From Girardinichthys multiradiatus (taxonomy: Eukaryota; Chordata; Actinopteri; Cyprinodontiformes; Goodeidae), in the NCBI RefSeq assembly GCF_021462225.1, contig NC_061816.1, positions 11,495,390 to 11,559,389 on the forward strand: a stretch of DNA of 64,000 nt, written 5' to 3'. The translations under genes were made by a program, and so were the position numbers. Numbering within the stretch: the stretch's first letter is position 1; every line of letters begins with the position of its first letter. Below the pieces are notes generated by a model, which was given only the letters and a program-made list of their open reading frames with translations, was not told the DNA's origin and searched no databases. Of this stretch, positions 23,950-35,010 are shown piece by piece.

Positions 23950-25115
23950 TCCTTTATTTGTCCTCAGACAGGCCAGTACACCAGGAGACGTGGAGGAGGC
24001 CGTAGGAGGGCAACAACCCAGCAGCAGGACCGCTACCTCCACCTTTGTGAAGGAGGAACAGGAGGAGCTCTGCCAGAGCCCTGCAAAATGACCTCCAGCA
24101 GGCCACAAATGTGCATGTGTCTGCACAAACTGTTAGAAACCGACTCCATGAAAATTGGAATGAGGGCCCGACGTCCACAAATGGGGGTTGTGCTCACAGC
24201 CCAACACCGTGCAGGACGCTTGGCATTTACCAGAGAACACCAGGGTTGGCAAATTCTCCACTGGCGCCCTGTGGTCTTCACAGATGAAAGCAGGTTCACA
24301 CTGAGCACATGTGACAGACGTGACAGAGTCTGGAGACATGGTAGAGAGCGATCTGCTGCCTGCAACATCCTTCAGCATGACCAGTTTGGCAGTGGGTCAG
24401 TAATGGTGTGGGGTGGCATTTCTTTGGAGGGTCACATGGCCCTCCATGTGCTCGCCAGAGGTAGCCTGACTGCCATTAGGTACCGAGATGAGATCCTCAA
24501 ACCCCTTGTGAGACCATATGCTGGTGCGGTTGACCCTGGGTTCCTCCTAATGCAGGACAATGCTAGACCTCATGTTCCTGGAGTGTGTAAGCAGTTCCTG
24601 CAAGATGAAGACATTGAAGCTTTGGACTGGCTCGCCCGTTCCCCAGACCTGGATCTGATTGAGCACATCTGGGACATCATGTCTCGCTCCATCCACCAAC
24701 GTCACGTTGCTCCACAGACTGTCCAGGAGTTGGCGGATGCTTTAGTCCAGGTCTGGGAGGAGATCCCTCAGGAGACCATCCACCGTCTCATCAGGAGCAT
24801 GCCCAGGTGTTGTAGGGAGGTCATACAGACACATAGAGGCCACACACAATACTGAGCCTCATTTTGACTTGTTTTAAGGACATTACATCAAAGTTGGATC
24901 AGCCTGTAGTGTGTTTTTCAACTTTAATTTTGTGTGTGACTCCAAATCCAGGCCTCCATTGGTTAATACATTTGATTTCCATTGATGATTTTTGTTTGAT
25001 TTTGTTGTCAGCACATTCAACTTTGTACAGAACAAAGTATTCAATGAGAATATTTCATTCATTCAGATCTAGGATGTGTTATTTGAGTCTTCTCTTTATT
25101 TTTTTGAGCAGTGTA
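23950..25115 (+). mobile_element. Tc1/mariner DD34E element, 5'-truncated, near-complete transposase
   Basis: The coding part begins at about 23965 (GGCCAGTACACCAGGAGACGTGG) and ends with a 3' terminal repeat at about 25097-25115 (TTTTTTTGAGCAGTGTA, where TA is the target). The matching left repeat (TACACTGCTCAAAA-like) was not found, so the 5' end is probably deleted. This is one of the better-preserved Tc1 copies in the window. Confidence 0.85.
24088..24855 (+). pseudogene. Tc1-like transposase, frameshifted in the DNA-binding domain
   Basis: The 255-residue frame holds the whole catalytic domain: first Asp in VVFTDESRFTL, GSGSVMVWGGIS, second Asp in LLMQDNARPHV, and Glu in SPDLDLIEHIWD. 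There are 34 residues between the last two (DD34E). It ends normally at a stop after HRGHTQY. The N-terminal helix-turn-helix part is in other frames upstream: RRRATTQQQDRYLH (near 23998-24040) and the equivalent of LQ-DLQQATNVHVSAQTVRNRLHE at about 24083-24150. At least one indel therefore splits DNA binding from catalysis. The annotated ATG at 24088 is not the native start. Very likely inactive. Confidence 0.85.
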
Positions 25116-25369
25116 GTATATTAACACTTATACTGTTATCTAGTCTGTTGTTTTGGGAAACAGGAAAAAAGCACTTTAATATTATGTATTTTTCTATATA
25201 AGGGCTGGATTGTCCCATACTTATTGGTTTTGCCCCAATTAAGAAAGTTAAAATATTGTCATATTGTAATTAATTATATATTTTTCTCTTAACTAAAAAA
25301 ACATAAAACATAAACAAAAAGAGTGCCTTTAAAAAATGTTGCCACAATAAAGAAAATGGTATCGAGTAT

Positions 25370-26785
25370 TTTTCTTTAGATTAAAGCATAGTCATGTGTT
25401 GGAATGACCCAGTCAAAGTATAACAATGGCCATCAGTGGGCTCTAGATGTACAAACTGTCTACTTTTAAGGCTAGGCTTAAAACTTTCCTTTTTGATAAA
25501 GCTTATAGTTAGAGTGGCTTAGGTTATCCTGAGCCCTCTCTCTGTAGTTATGCTGCTATAGGCTTAGGCTGCTGGAGGACATAATGACCACTTTCACCCT
25601 CTTCGCTACATTCTCACACTACTCTCCAATTTTGCATTATTTGCTGTTATTTCAGCTTTTAACTTTATGTTCTCTCTCTTTTCTCTTCCTAGAAGCTACA
25701 CCTGGCCTGACTCTGTGTTTAGCTGTGGCACCTTCCTGGAGGGGGATCGGCCAAGCTTCTGCTGCCAACATCTTAATTCTCACCTTCTACAGATGATACA
25801 ATTGGTTCAGTCTTGCAGTGTTAACCCTGTCTCTCCTAGACATAGCTACTGGCTGAGCTTCTACTGTAACTAACTGTATGTGTGCTCTTTCATACTCTAG
25901 ACTTGAAAACTCGCTCAGAGTTCATCTGGTTAGCTATCTTTCTCTCCTAGATGAAGCCTCTAAAGGAGCTACAACTATTAACGTTTTACTTTTCCGTCCC
26001 ATAGAAAGTACTCGTGGATCAGTGCTTCTTTGTTCTCTTTGTGTCTCTGCTCTGTTCTCTCAAACCCCCAGTCGGTCGTGGCAGATGGCCACTCACACTG
26101 AGCCTGGTTCTGCTGGAGGTTTCTTCCTGCTAAAAGGGTGTTTTCCTCTCCACTGTCGCTACATGCATGCTCAGTATGAGGGATTGCTGCAAAGTCAACG
26201 CCAGTGACCGTCCATTGTCTCTGCATGCTCATCCAGGAGGAGGGAATGCTGCAAGTCTCTGACTGGATGCAATCTGCTGGGTTTCCTTAGACAGAAAAAC
26301 ATTTTATCCAATTTGAATAAATAACTGAATCTGACTGAACTGTTCAATGATTAGGATTAATTGGAATGTATGTACCTGACTTTTGTGAAGTGCCTTGAGA
26401 CGACATGTGTTGTGAATTGGCGCTATATAAATAAACTGACTTGAAATTGAATTGAAAGTTCTGACCTAAATTGGCAAGATTTGAAAACAGATGCCTGACT
26501 TAGCTTGAAAACGGGAATAATTTCGAATCTCAGAATGTGCAAAATGACAAATCTAAAAAGGACTTGCAGCTGTAATTACAGGAAAATTGGTTCTTTGACT
26601 GAAGTGAGCTGAATAAAACTGCAAACCCAACCTTTCAGATTTTTATTAGGAAATTAAGAAACAAAAAATTCTACTTCACCATTATATACCACTTAGTTTT
26701 ATTTCAGCAATTGAAATTCCACAAAACTGCATTGAAGTTTTTAGTAGTAACGTTCTGAAATGTGAAAAAGTTCAGCAAGGACAAA
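25370..26785 (+). mobile_element. Old Tc1-like relic split by a LINE insertion
   Basis: The left part is 25370-25419 (GATTAAAGCATAGTCATGTGTTGGAATGACCCAGTCAAAGT). The right part resumes at 26455 with AAAGTTCTGACCTAAATTGGCAAGATTTGAAAA, then GGACTTGCAGCTGTAATTACAG, and the 3' UTR-like sequence to about 26785 (CATTGAAGTTTTTAGTAGTAACG...GAAAAAGTTCAGCAAGG). In the transposon family these parts are contiguous (QSPDLN then WQDLK). The intervening 1.03 kb is the LINE described separately. Confidence 0.88.
25420..26454 (+). mobile_element. 5'-truncated L2-like LINE with 5-bp target duplication
   Basis: The segment begins shortly before TCTACTTTTAAGGCTAGGCTTAAAACTTTCC, which encodes the C-terminal STFKARLKTFLFDKAYS motif of this LINE. 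It then contains only 3' UTR, ending in GCGCTATATAAATAAACTGACTTGAAATTGAATTG. AAAGT lies on both sides (25415-25419 and 26455-26459), inside Tc1 sequence. A second copy lies in inverse orientation at 51870-53247. Confidence 0.9.
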
Positions 26786-26789
26786 TTAT

Positions 26790-28885
26790 TTTATAAAAAA
26801 CGCACTGTAAATCATCTCCTGCTCCGCACTAGATTGCACACATTAGAAAGTGGCTTTTCTGCATCCTCCTGTTAACAAGCCATATGGAAGAGGAGTCCAA
26901 CATTAAAAAAATGCTTTCTGGCCCTAGCAGCCCATTCCCCCCCACCGGTTCCTCCTGCTAGTTCACAGCAGGCACAGGAAGGTCAGGTCACGCTCTGACC
27001 ATCTCGCTCCATTAGAAGCTAATGGGTGGTATGATTGTGACACTAAGGGCAACACAGAATGATAGTGCTTTACCAGAGGCGCTAACAAACAATATTGGAG
27101 GATGAGGGCCTAGAATCATCTCGACGGATCTTACAAATATATGCAAAGAAAACTGCAACTAGCCTTATCCTGACTGAGACCCAGGCTTTTGCTTCACTGA
27201 ACTGACAAATCACTTTGGAGAGGTGCCATTATTCAAAGTCAAAAGGTAAAGCAATGGATCATGTAAAGAAATTAAAATCCTAAGTGAAACTTTATGAGAA
27301 AAACCAACACGCATGCAGCTAAATGGAAAGCAGACTGGCATGGCAAGAATCTTTTCTTAAGCCTTCATTGAGTTCGCTCAATGTAATTACAATCAAACCG
27401 GGTTTAGCTGAAAGTGTGTTTGAGAGCAGCTGAGTGCAGAGGGGGGTATAGTTAATTGAATATAATCAGATGGAGAGCTGTTGTGGAGCTCAGATGGGAG
27501 GGCTGCATCAAGGTCGACCTGATGAGATTTGATCAAATCAACTCAAGGGACCGACTCCCGTCGGGTAAACCTCTCCAGCCAGATTTGATCGGATCCACGG
27601 GGAGTAGTCTGTTACAGAGATGATCCAACTTTACTCATATTTACTGTCCCAAGAAAGAGGAAAAAGACAAACATGCAAATTTGTTATGAATATTCAAATG
27701 TGTCGTATGGATCATAATGTGAACATGGAGTGGGTATAGATTCTGATTAGGCTGCCACTCGTTTCACATTTTTTAATCAGTGCACTCGAGCCTCGCGCTC
27801 CTTTTCATCACCGGCCATTCAAGCGGTGCGTGCAGAGTTACAGGACCATTCAGATGCTAGTCAAACCGAGGTGTGTGATTGAGAAGGAGAGAGGGAGAAG
27901 GAGGCAAGAGAGCGAGATGTCACAGAGCATCAAAGGCTAATCAAGCACGTCTGAGCCTCGCAATCACATCCCATTCAGCAAACTTTTTTCCTCTAGCAGG
28001 TTAACACTTTAAAGTAATGCTTTATTTTTGCCTGTTGGGGGGGTGACATTTGACTTTTAATTAATGACTCCAGACAATATTTAAGAGCAGAGTTCACCTG
28101 CAGCTGTTGGAAACGCAACACAAAAAAAGCCTGATTTGATTTTTCTTATAATTTCATGAGCAGAAAAGGTTAGAATTGATTTATAACTAATGACTGTCTT
28201 TAAATCTTAAAATGTATCTGCATGCTGAAGCGCAGATGCACAGCAGCAGTCTAGATGACCTAAAAAAGATAGCGCTATGTGTCCCACCCAGTTTCCTAGC
28301 ATAGCTTGCAAGCGACAGATGATGAGGAACGTTCTCATAGTCGAGCTGAAGACATTTCAGAAGATCATCTGGGATGAGATCCATCACATTTCCATTTGGT
28401 CAACCAGAGGGAACCCACTGGAGAACCCACTGGCCACCTTGTAGGTGCTGTGATTAAAGGGGGTAACTAAACAGAACTACACAGAAAATCATTCGTTTTT
28501 TTATATTAAATTTTCCATGAAATTAAATGTTATTTGAGGTCTGAATGGGGAGTATGCTTTTTTGTTTGTTTTTTTAATAATCATGGTTTCTGTAGACTAT
28601 GAACTATGAAATATAAAGTAAATAACCTCACTAACTTAACTTAAACATTTGAAATATGACTATTTTAACTAACTGGTGTTTTTTGGCTAATTCTTACAGT
28701 ATACATTAATCTTCAGAACAGTGAACACATCAAGCTTAGCCATAATATCATGTACCCACTCTCCCACTACAAAGAGCTGTTGGGGAATAATATAACAAAT
28801 TATTTGATTTTAATTCCCAAAACGGGCCAGCTTTAAGATGCAACTAAAATGTTATTTCAGATCTAATGTAGGCCTACAACTGATT
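26790..28885. other. Intron 2 sequence, no gene recognised
   Basis: Two kilobases with no exon or element I could name. The 27380-27960 part has balanced composition and no obvious repeats, so it is a reasonable candidate for conserved non-coding sequence, but I have no alignment to show it. Confidence 0.45.
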
Positions 28886-28887
28886 AC

Positions 28888-29335
28888 AGGTGTCTTAATA
28901 CATTAAAACAAAAACTTTATTTCATTATTTGAATTTAAGAAGTGTACATCAAGTAGATTTATTAAACACATCAGGTTTTTTGTTCTAATTTTCATGATTT
29001 TGAAGATGAATGTCACAGCTAAAGAAGTCACCTCTTTTCCGAATGCTATTACCAAGCATATTAATGGAAAATTTAATGGAAGGAAAAAGTGTGGTGAGAA
29101 ATGGCAACCGGACCAACTTATTATCCAGAAGCAAAGCTCACTCAAGAGTTTGGAGGAGACTGACGAGGAGCGGTCACATTCCCTTTGAACCAGAGACAAC
29201 ATCAGAAGCGTTTTATTTGAGTTGAGGATAACGACCGGAGTATTGCTCAGTGGTCCAAAGTCCGTTGGTCGGATAAAAGTACATTTTGAGTTTAGACTTG
29301 AATTCCGTTTTCTTGGAGACAAGCGTGCACAGAGA
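28888..29335 (+). mobile_element. Tc1-like relic (family related to the 118-bp MITE)
   Basis: Contains degenerate N-terminal transposase sequence: AATGGAAGGAAAAAGTGTGGTGAG, then CCAACTTATTATCCAG, and a later block TTGCTCAGTGGTCCAAAGTCCGTTGGTCGGATAAAAGTACATTTTGAG (the V-A-Q-W-S-K-V--S-D-E-S-K-F block with the first catalytic Asp). Frames are broken throughout. Confidence 0.75.
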
Positions 29336-31255
29336 GGTTGTTCATAAACCCATAACATTTCAATTCCACCTCCATATATGAAAGTAATAACTGCAAGCAT
29401 AAATAAACTGAATAAGGAGATGGAGAAGACAGGAAACAACAGCGTTGTTTAACTTAACTACCAAACTGGATCCAGTTAGCTGGAGCCTTCTTAGCCCCAA
29501 ATGTTCTGTTTCTACTGCTGAAGGCACCAAGTCTGAGACCAAAAAAAAAACAAAAAACAAAGGGCATGTTTACATGGACATAAATAATTGCAATATAGGG
29601 CCGATCGAAATAAAAAGGTGCCAATCGGAATATTTTGATCGGATTCAGCTCAGTCGGGATGAAATTGTGTTCCGGTTTATGCTCGGATCACGTCATTCTG
29701 ATTGTGGCAAACTCACCCGACGGACCATGTGAGCTTTATGTCAACGGGCCGCATTTCTGCCTTTAATGGAAAAACTTGGAGAGATGTTAATTTCCTCTCG
29801 CTCCCTCATCCTGTAACACAGGGACAGTGTGTGTTGCTGAGCCTGTAGCTTAACTATAGTAACCAATAACACCCCAAGTGCCTCACAACCAACACCGGAC
29901 TGAGCTCATGTGCAGACTTTGAGCAGAAGCCCAAATTAATTTCACTTTATCCTATTTTGATCCCATCTGATTGTGTAGATAACGCGAATCTAAGACACAT
30001 CACTAAATACTATTCATTTAGTGATGCAGCCTCGATTATTACATTTGAACCAAAAGGTGAAATAGTAAGTTCTTGGTATTAATGCACTTATTTTTGTGTA
30101 CTCCCTGTTCAGTCTCAACATACCTGACCTGAATACCGTGGCCTTTTTATTAGTAAATAAAACTTTAAATTGTCTTTTGTGGGTATGGAATAAATAAAAT
30201 TATTTCTTTTTCTTTTTAAGACAATAAAATATGCCTATACTGTTAGTGGTGAAATCTGACTTTTTAAGCCTAGCTCCAGACCTTCTCATAGCTCCAGCTG
30301 CCATTCAGAGCTGCAGGGCAGAACAAACATACAACAGTGGTCCATCAAAGAAGAGGACGGTATAATAGACTCAGCAGTGACCTGGAGTGGCCCATCTACA
30401 GTGAGCTCTTTTGTGTGGCCACACCTAAAGCAACAACCTTCAGTCTTCCACTCATTCATTAGATTTATATTAATATTCATAAGCAGGCTGGTGGCCTGTG
30501 TCTCAAGATAGGGGGTTAACAAACACTTTGTGCGTGCACGCCGTTGTGCATGCAAGCATTCATGTCACAGATGCAGGGGGCCGAGTTGTAATCAAATCAC
30601 AGCCGCCCCCTCATCAACCACCAGCGGCGTCTCCTTGCGTACACACCAACACGCTGCCCTGCAGGCTGCGACTGGAGTTCAGCACAGACGCCACGGACAG
30701 CTGAAATGTGTCTGTGTGCTGAATAATAGTCAAGGGTTTGCCCGCATAAAGAGGTCTGGACTTGCGGCAACGCCGAGCACTAGGAGTACAAATAACTAAC
30801 CATTATCTCTCATTAGCATCCGTGGCTAACACAGAGCCCATGCTGTGCGGCGGAGGGCCCTCACGCTGGGACCACTCCTGTATGATTGATGGTGAAACAG
30901 CACCGGCCACAATAACGTGACAAAAAAAAAAGAAAAAAAAGTGCTAACGATACATCTGTTGGAAGAGGGGAGGTAATAAAAATGTAGACAAACAAAATGG
31001 AGTCGGGCTATCAATAATGCCAGGCACAGCTCATTAATCTAGCAGAGCCGACACCATTTTGAGGCCTGGAGATAAGTCCAATGACTGGCACGTTCTGAAG
31101 ATCATGGAGGCATGTCTTGTTTCAGCTGCCATCATTTCATCAGCTGCTAAAACAAAAGGGATAAAATGAGAGGGGCGACTAAAGGGGAAGAGATAAATGC
31201 AGCCGTAACTTAATAACTTAGCATTTCATCAAAACTTTCATTCATTAAAGTAATA
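29336..31255. other. Intron 2 sequence; possible MITE end at about 29560
   Basis: No gene. GGGCATGTTTACATGGACATAAATAATTGCAAT at about 29560-29595, followed by repeated GATCGGA-type motifs, resembles the 'catgtttacatg' ends of fish DNA MITEs, but no second end was found. Sequence at 30500-31150 is less AT-rich and unassigned. Confidence 0.4.
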
Positions 31256-31590
31256 TTCGTTTAAAATGACACTATGATATAATTCAAGCTTTTATTTCTA
31301 ATCATTTTGATGATTAAGGTTTACAGTGAATAAGAACTAAATTTAATTTTTAAGATAATCAGAATATTACATATGAGCCATAAAAAATTATTTTAAACAA
31401 ATGTGACATTTTACCTTTCTGAAAAACTTGGGGTGGGGTTTCCATTAGCTGCCAGCCATAATCAATAAAATAAACAGAAATGGATGCCTGAAATGTATCA
31501 TAATGTGTGAAATGACTCTTTCCAAAGGAATTTTTGCTTTTTAAGTTGAATAATGAAATAAATCAACTTTCTGAAGACATTTTAATTTAC
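31256..31590. mobile_element. Fragments of a Tc1-family terminal region
   Basis: TTTGATGATTAAGGTTTACAG and TCAGAATATTACATATG, then ATTAGCTGCCAGCCATAATCAATAAAATAAACAGAAATGGATGCCTGAAATG and TGAAATAAATCAACTTTCTGAAGACATTTTAATTT. These are degenerate copies of the subterminal sequence shared with the relics at 42540-42990, 44300-44520 and 61830-62195. Confidence 0.7.
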
Positions 31591-32658
31591 CGAAATGAGG
31601 GTTGTCTCGGTTATATTTTATAATAGTATGAGAGTAATTTTAATCTCTTAATTGGTGTAAAATCAATAAATAGTAAGCAATTCAGCAGCCCTTTGGAAAT
31701 TAATGTAACTTGGAGCTGGCCGTTGGTTAGTTCACCACTCTGCCCTTTTATACCTTTATTGTTTGGGATGTATTGTTCCCGATTTAATACGTCTGCCGCT
31801 GAATATTTCACGTTGAGCATGCATCAACTCATACCCACAGGGGGATGAAGATGCTTGTATTTAAACAGACAACGTTAACTTATGCTGTCTGGCATGTTTA
31901 ATACATTGCTGTTGTAGATACATTACTGACCTTTTCGAGTTTCTCATTAACCTCAGAGCGTCGTGCTTTAAGATGCTTGGCCAGGTTTGTGGTGCTACTC
32001 AGCTTTGGACCACCCAGTCTGCAGCAAAGCTTGCATAAAGACTTTTCCAGTTAGTCTTCTTTGTGGTTTCCAAACAACACTTTTGTCTTTCAACTACAGA
32101 GGGTCACAAAGCCTCTTCTTTTGAGTTTTTTAACTTCCAGCACCAGCTCAGTTTTGACTGTCAGCCATCATTGTTTAGGTGAGACACAACAAGAGAGTGG
32201 AGGAGCTGAGTGTCTAAAGCACTGCTGTGCCAATCAAGGTGCCAGACTGGCTCAGTTGGTATTAATTTTGACGGAAATGATTATCATAAAAACAAAATCG
32301 TTTTTTTTGTATTGATTATGTTGAATAATTGAAAACCATAATTGTGCTGGTTACAGTAAAGCATTAATAACTAAAAGCAACATCAGGTAAACTCTGTGGC
32401 AGAAATGGATCAGATTCTGAAAGCAAGATGGTGTTAATACACTCCATTGGTCTAAAAAGAAAAAGAAAACAATAAAATATCTGATTCATCAGCAAATAGT
32501 GTGTAATTATTATAGGAATTGCATCATCCCAGAACATAAAGGTTTTGAAAAATTTCCAGAGTTTATTATTCAGATTTGTCCTCTTTTTCCCACCTAGAGT
32601 GTTAGCCAAAAAGGTAACACTACCTAGTGTACATGGTATTAAGCTGGAACGTGTCCGT
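31591..32658. other. Intron 2 sequence, no gene recognised
   Basis: AT-rich with no supportable gene. The open frame at 32364-32696 minus is built on the adjacent CA repeat. Confidence 0.5.

Positions 32659-32700
<42 letters not shown>
32659..32700. repeat. (CA)n microsatellite
   Basis: About 21 uninterrupted CA units, about 0.6 kb from exon 2 within intron 2. Confidence 0.97.
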
Positions 32701-32703
<3 letters not shown>

Positions 32704-33314
32704 CATTTAAATACAGATCTTGCAGCCTAAAACAACAGCTCTCATGGCATTGCACAGGTTCAATGAATATTCTATTTCATTTTGGTTTCTTGTGACCAAG
32801 TGTCCATAATTCATTATTCATCTGGACTCCAATCTTATGAATATGGAGCATGGCGAGTTTATTAGCACATCTCTTGAATACATTTTGAGAAAGAAGAAGA
32901 AATTACCTCGCTGCAAAACGAAACTGCAGCACGAAGTAAGTTCTGGAACGGCACAATCAGTGAATCAAGAAAAAACTCTGCTCGTCATGTTGCTGTTTAA
33001 ATATCCCTACAATATAAGCAAGGCTTGGATTTACAAGTGCCATCTTTGATGGGCAACTTGTCATTCTGCCAAGCTGAAACAAAAATCAAGAGTCCATACA
33101 AATCCGCTGCCTGCTCCAAGCCCCTCAAACAATGACAGATTGTTTTCCGGGATTTACTGTTCCACAATAAAGCAACCTCACTATCGCTCCAACAGCTCAT
33201 CTAAGCTGTCCATCAGATGTCAAGACTGCTATGTAAAGACTGGAAATAAAAAGCCTACATAAAAAATATTATTTAAATTAAGTGGAACAAAAGGGTCATC
33301 CTCCTCCGCCTCAC

Positions 33315-33419
33315 CTTTTCTCTGTCTTCCACCAGGTCACCAAGCAAGTCGTCAATGTCTAGGATACCTCCGTCAACGTACTCCAAGTGGTGAATATTCA
33401 CAGGAACGTCTCCATGTTG
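33315..33419 (-). CDS. pard3: Par-3 family polarity protein, coding exon 2
   Basis: A 105-bp phase 0-0 exon encoding 35 residues: QHGDVPV, then NIHHLEYVDGGILDIDDLL, then GDLVEDREK. The HLE-(Y/H)-DGGILD-DD-L-D-V-(E/D)-D sequence is the signature of the Par-3 N-terminal oligomerisation domain (CR1/NTD, a PB1-like fold). That domain lets Par-3 self-associate into filaments at the apical cortex with Par-6 and aPKC. The acceptor is T-rich ending CATAG above 33419. The donor is AAAAG/GTGAGG at 33315/33314. The HHLEY form is closer to PARD3B as I remember it than to PARD3 (HRLEH). It joins in frame to exons 1 and 3. Confidence 0.93.
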
Positions 33420-33719
33420 CTATGAAGAAAAAAAAACATCTCATTAGGACGAGCCAATGAATAGGAGTTGAATAAACAACATTGTCGGATATTTAAGTCA
33501 TCGATAGCTGTATCCATTATTTACTATTTTAACACCAAAGAAGATAAAAAGGCTGGTTAATGTGTGGCTAGAAATGCACCGATTGAGTTTTTCATGAGTA
33601 CGTGATGTTAGCTGATGTGTTTCTGTCCTGAAAATATTGGGTGTTCTTGGAATCAATGCATTTAATCATTAGGTTTTATTTAGGTTTGGTCTAAAAGAAG
33701 AACTGAAAATAAATAATCC

Positions 33720-34145
33720 TGAAAGTGAAGCACCCTGAGACAGGAGAGAAATATGATGCCAAAAGTTACAGGGATTTCGGTACTGTTTTAGCTGTTCCCA
33801 AAAGTCTCTGGTGTTGTTATTGGAATCTGCTGGAGGCCAGGAGCAACTCTCCCAGTTTGGGGGTCACAGCTAAGAGTTCTCCAATTACCACAGGGAACGC
33901 TGAATCCTCAACTTTCCACAACATCTCCATTTCATCTCTGAGTCCTTGGTATTTTTTAAACTTCACGCTTTTTATTCTTTATGCTGCTGCCATCTGGGAT
34001 AGCTTTATCCATTGCTACGACCACTTTATGTGGTTTGTCAACAACCACAATGTCCAGTTGTTTAGGCTTTCCTGTTTAGTCAGTGTGGACCTGAAAGTCC
34101 CACTGGATATAAGCCTCGTCATTCATCACCTCTGGCTGTGAAGCC
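33720..34145 (-). mobile_element. C-terminal tail of an R2/NeSL-like LINE with restriction-like endonuclease
   Basis: On the minus strand, broken frames give LNNW-LDIVVVDK-like sequence (C-terminal PD/VVVD core of the restriction-like endonuclease), KYQGLRDEMEMLWKV, FPVVIGELLAVTPKLGELL and LLGTAKTVPKSL. These blocks match, in order, the C-terminus of fish LINE proteins with a restriction-like endonuclease. In-frame stops and frame changes show a relic. The plus-strand 138-residue open frame over it is a shadow. Confidence 0.8.
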
Positions 34146-34175
34146 TGTTAGACCTCTAACCTATATTCGCCACAT

Positions 34176-35010
34176 ACACTATAATACGAAAAGTATTCAA
34201 ACTTCTGCCTTAACACATGTGAACCTGAGTGACATCCCGTTCTTAATCCATAGGGTTTAAATGATATCGGCGCACCCTGTGCAGTTGTAACAGCTTTAAC
34301 TCTTCTGGGAGACATTCCACAAGTTAAGAGTCTTTATGAGAATTTCTTTTACTATTTTTCTAAGTGCATTTCTAAGGTCAGACACTGATTTTAAATGAGA
34401 AGGTCTGGCTCGCAGTCTCTGCTTTCGTTCATCCTAAAGGTGTTTTGGTGGTTTAAGGTCAGGGTCTTTGCAGGTCAAGCAAACCAAAATGCCTCATTCA
34501 TCCCATTAAAGATCTTGCTTTGTGCACAATCATGTTGGAACATGAAGGGGCGATCCCCAAACTGTCCCCACAAAGTTGGGGGCATGACATTGTCCAAAAT
34601 GTCTTTGCATTCTGAAGCATTAATCGTTGTTTTCACTGGAAGTAAGGGGTGAAGCCCAACTTCCTAAAAGCAGCTCCATCCCAAAACCCCCCTTCCATTT
34701 ACACTTGACCTCCAGCAGTCAGACAAATGCGGGTTTTCCTGGCAACATTCAAACCTAGATTTGTACATTGGATTGCCAAACAGGGACTGATTATCCACCA
34801 CTCCGGGGAACATGTCTCCACTGCCCTAGAGCCTAATGGTGGTGTGCTTTCCACCACTGCTTCCAACGCTTTTAATTGCCCTTAATGATGCAAGGTTTTT
34901 ATGCAGAGGGCTGTAGCTATACAAAGTTTCCAACATCTGTTCACCCCAGCATATACATTAAGACCTTTGTTCCAATGGGTTCTTGAACAAATGGCATTCT
35001 CCTTACGTAA
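34176..35010 (-). mobile_element. Tc1-like relic, terminal repeat plus C-terminal two thirds
   Basis: The left end is TACACTATAATACGAAAAGTATTC, a degraded copy of a known fish Tc1 terminal repeat. It continues with complements of the 3' UTR (AACCTGAGTGACATCCCGTTCTTAATCCATAGGGTTTAA) and of the transposase C-terminus (GTTGTAACAGCTTTAACTCTTCTGGGAGAC). Then come CAATCATGTTGGAACATGAAGGGGCGATCCCCAAACTGTCCCCAC (second catalytic Asp area) and the DE-S region near 34795. The N-terminal part is missing. Confidence 0.88.

Noticed and set aside
32364..32696. Open frame starting with Cys-Val repeats
   Set aside because: Translation of the CA/GT microsatellite.
33725..34141. 138-residue plus-strand hydrophobic open frame
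   Set aside because: It is the opposite strand of an R2/NeSL-like LINE tail whose conserved blocks read on the minus strand.
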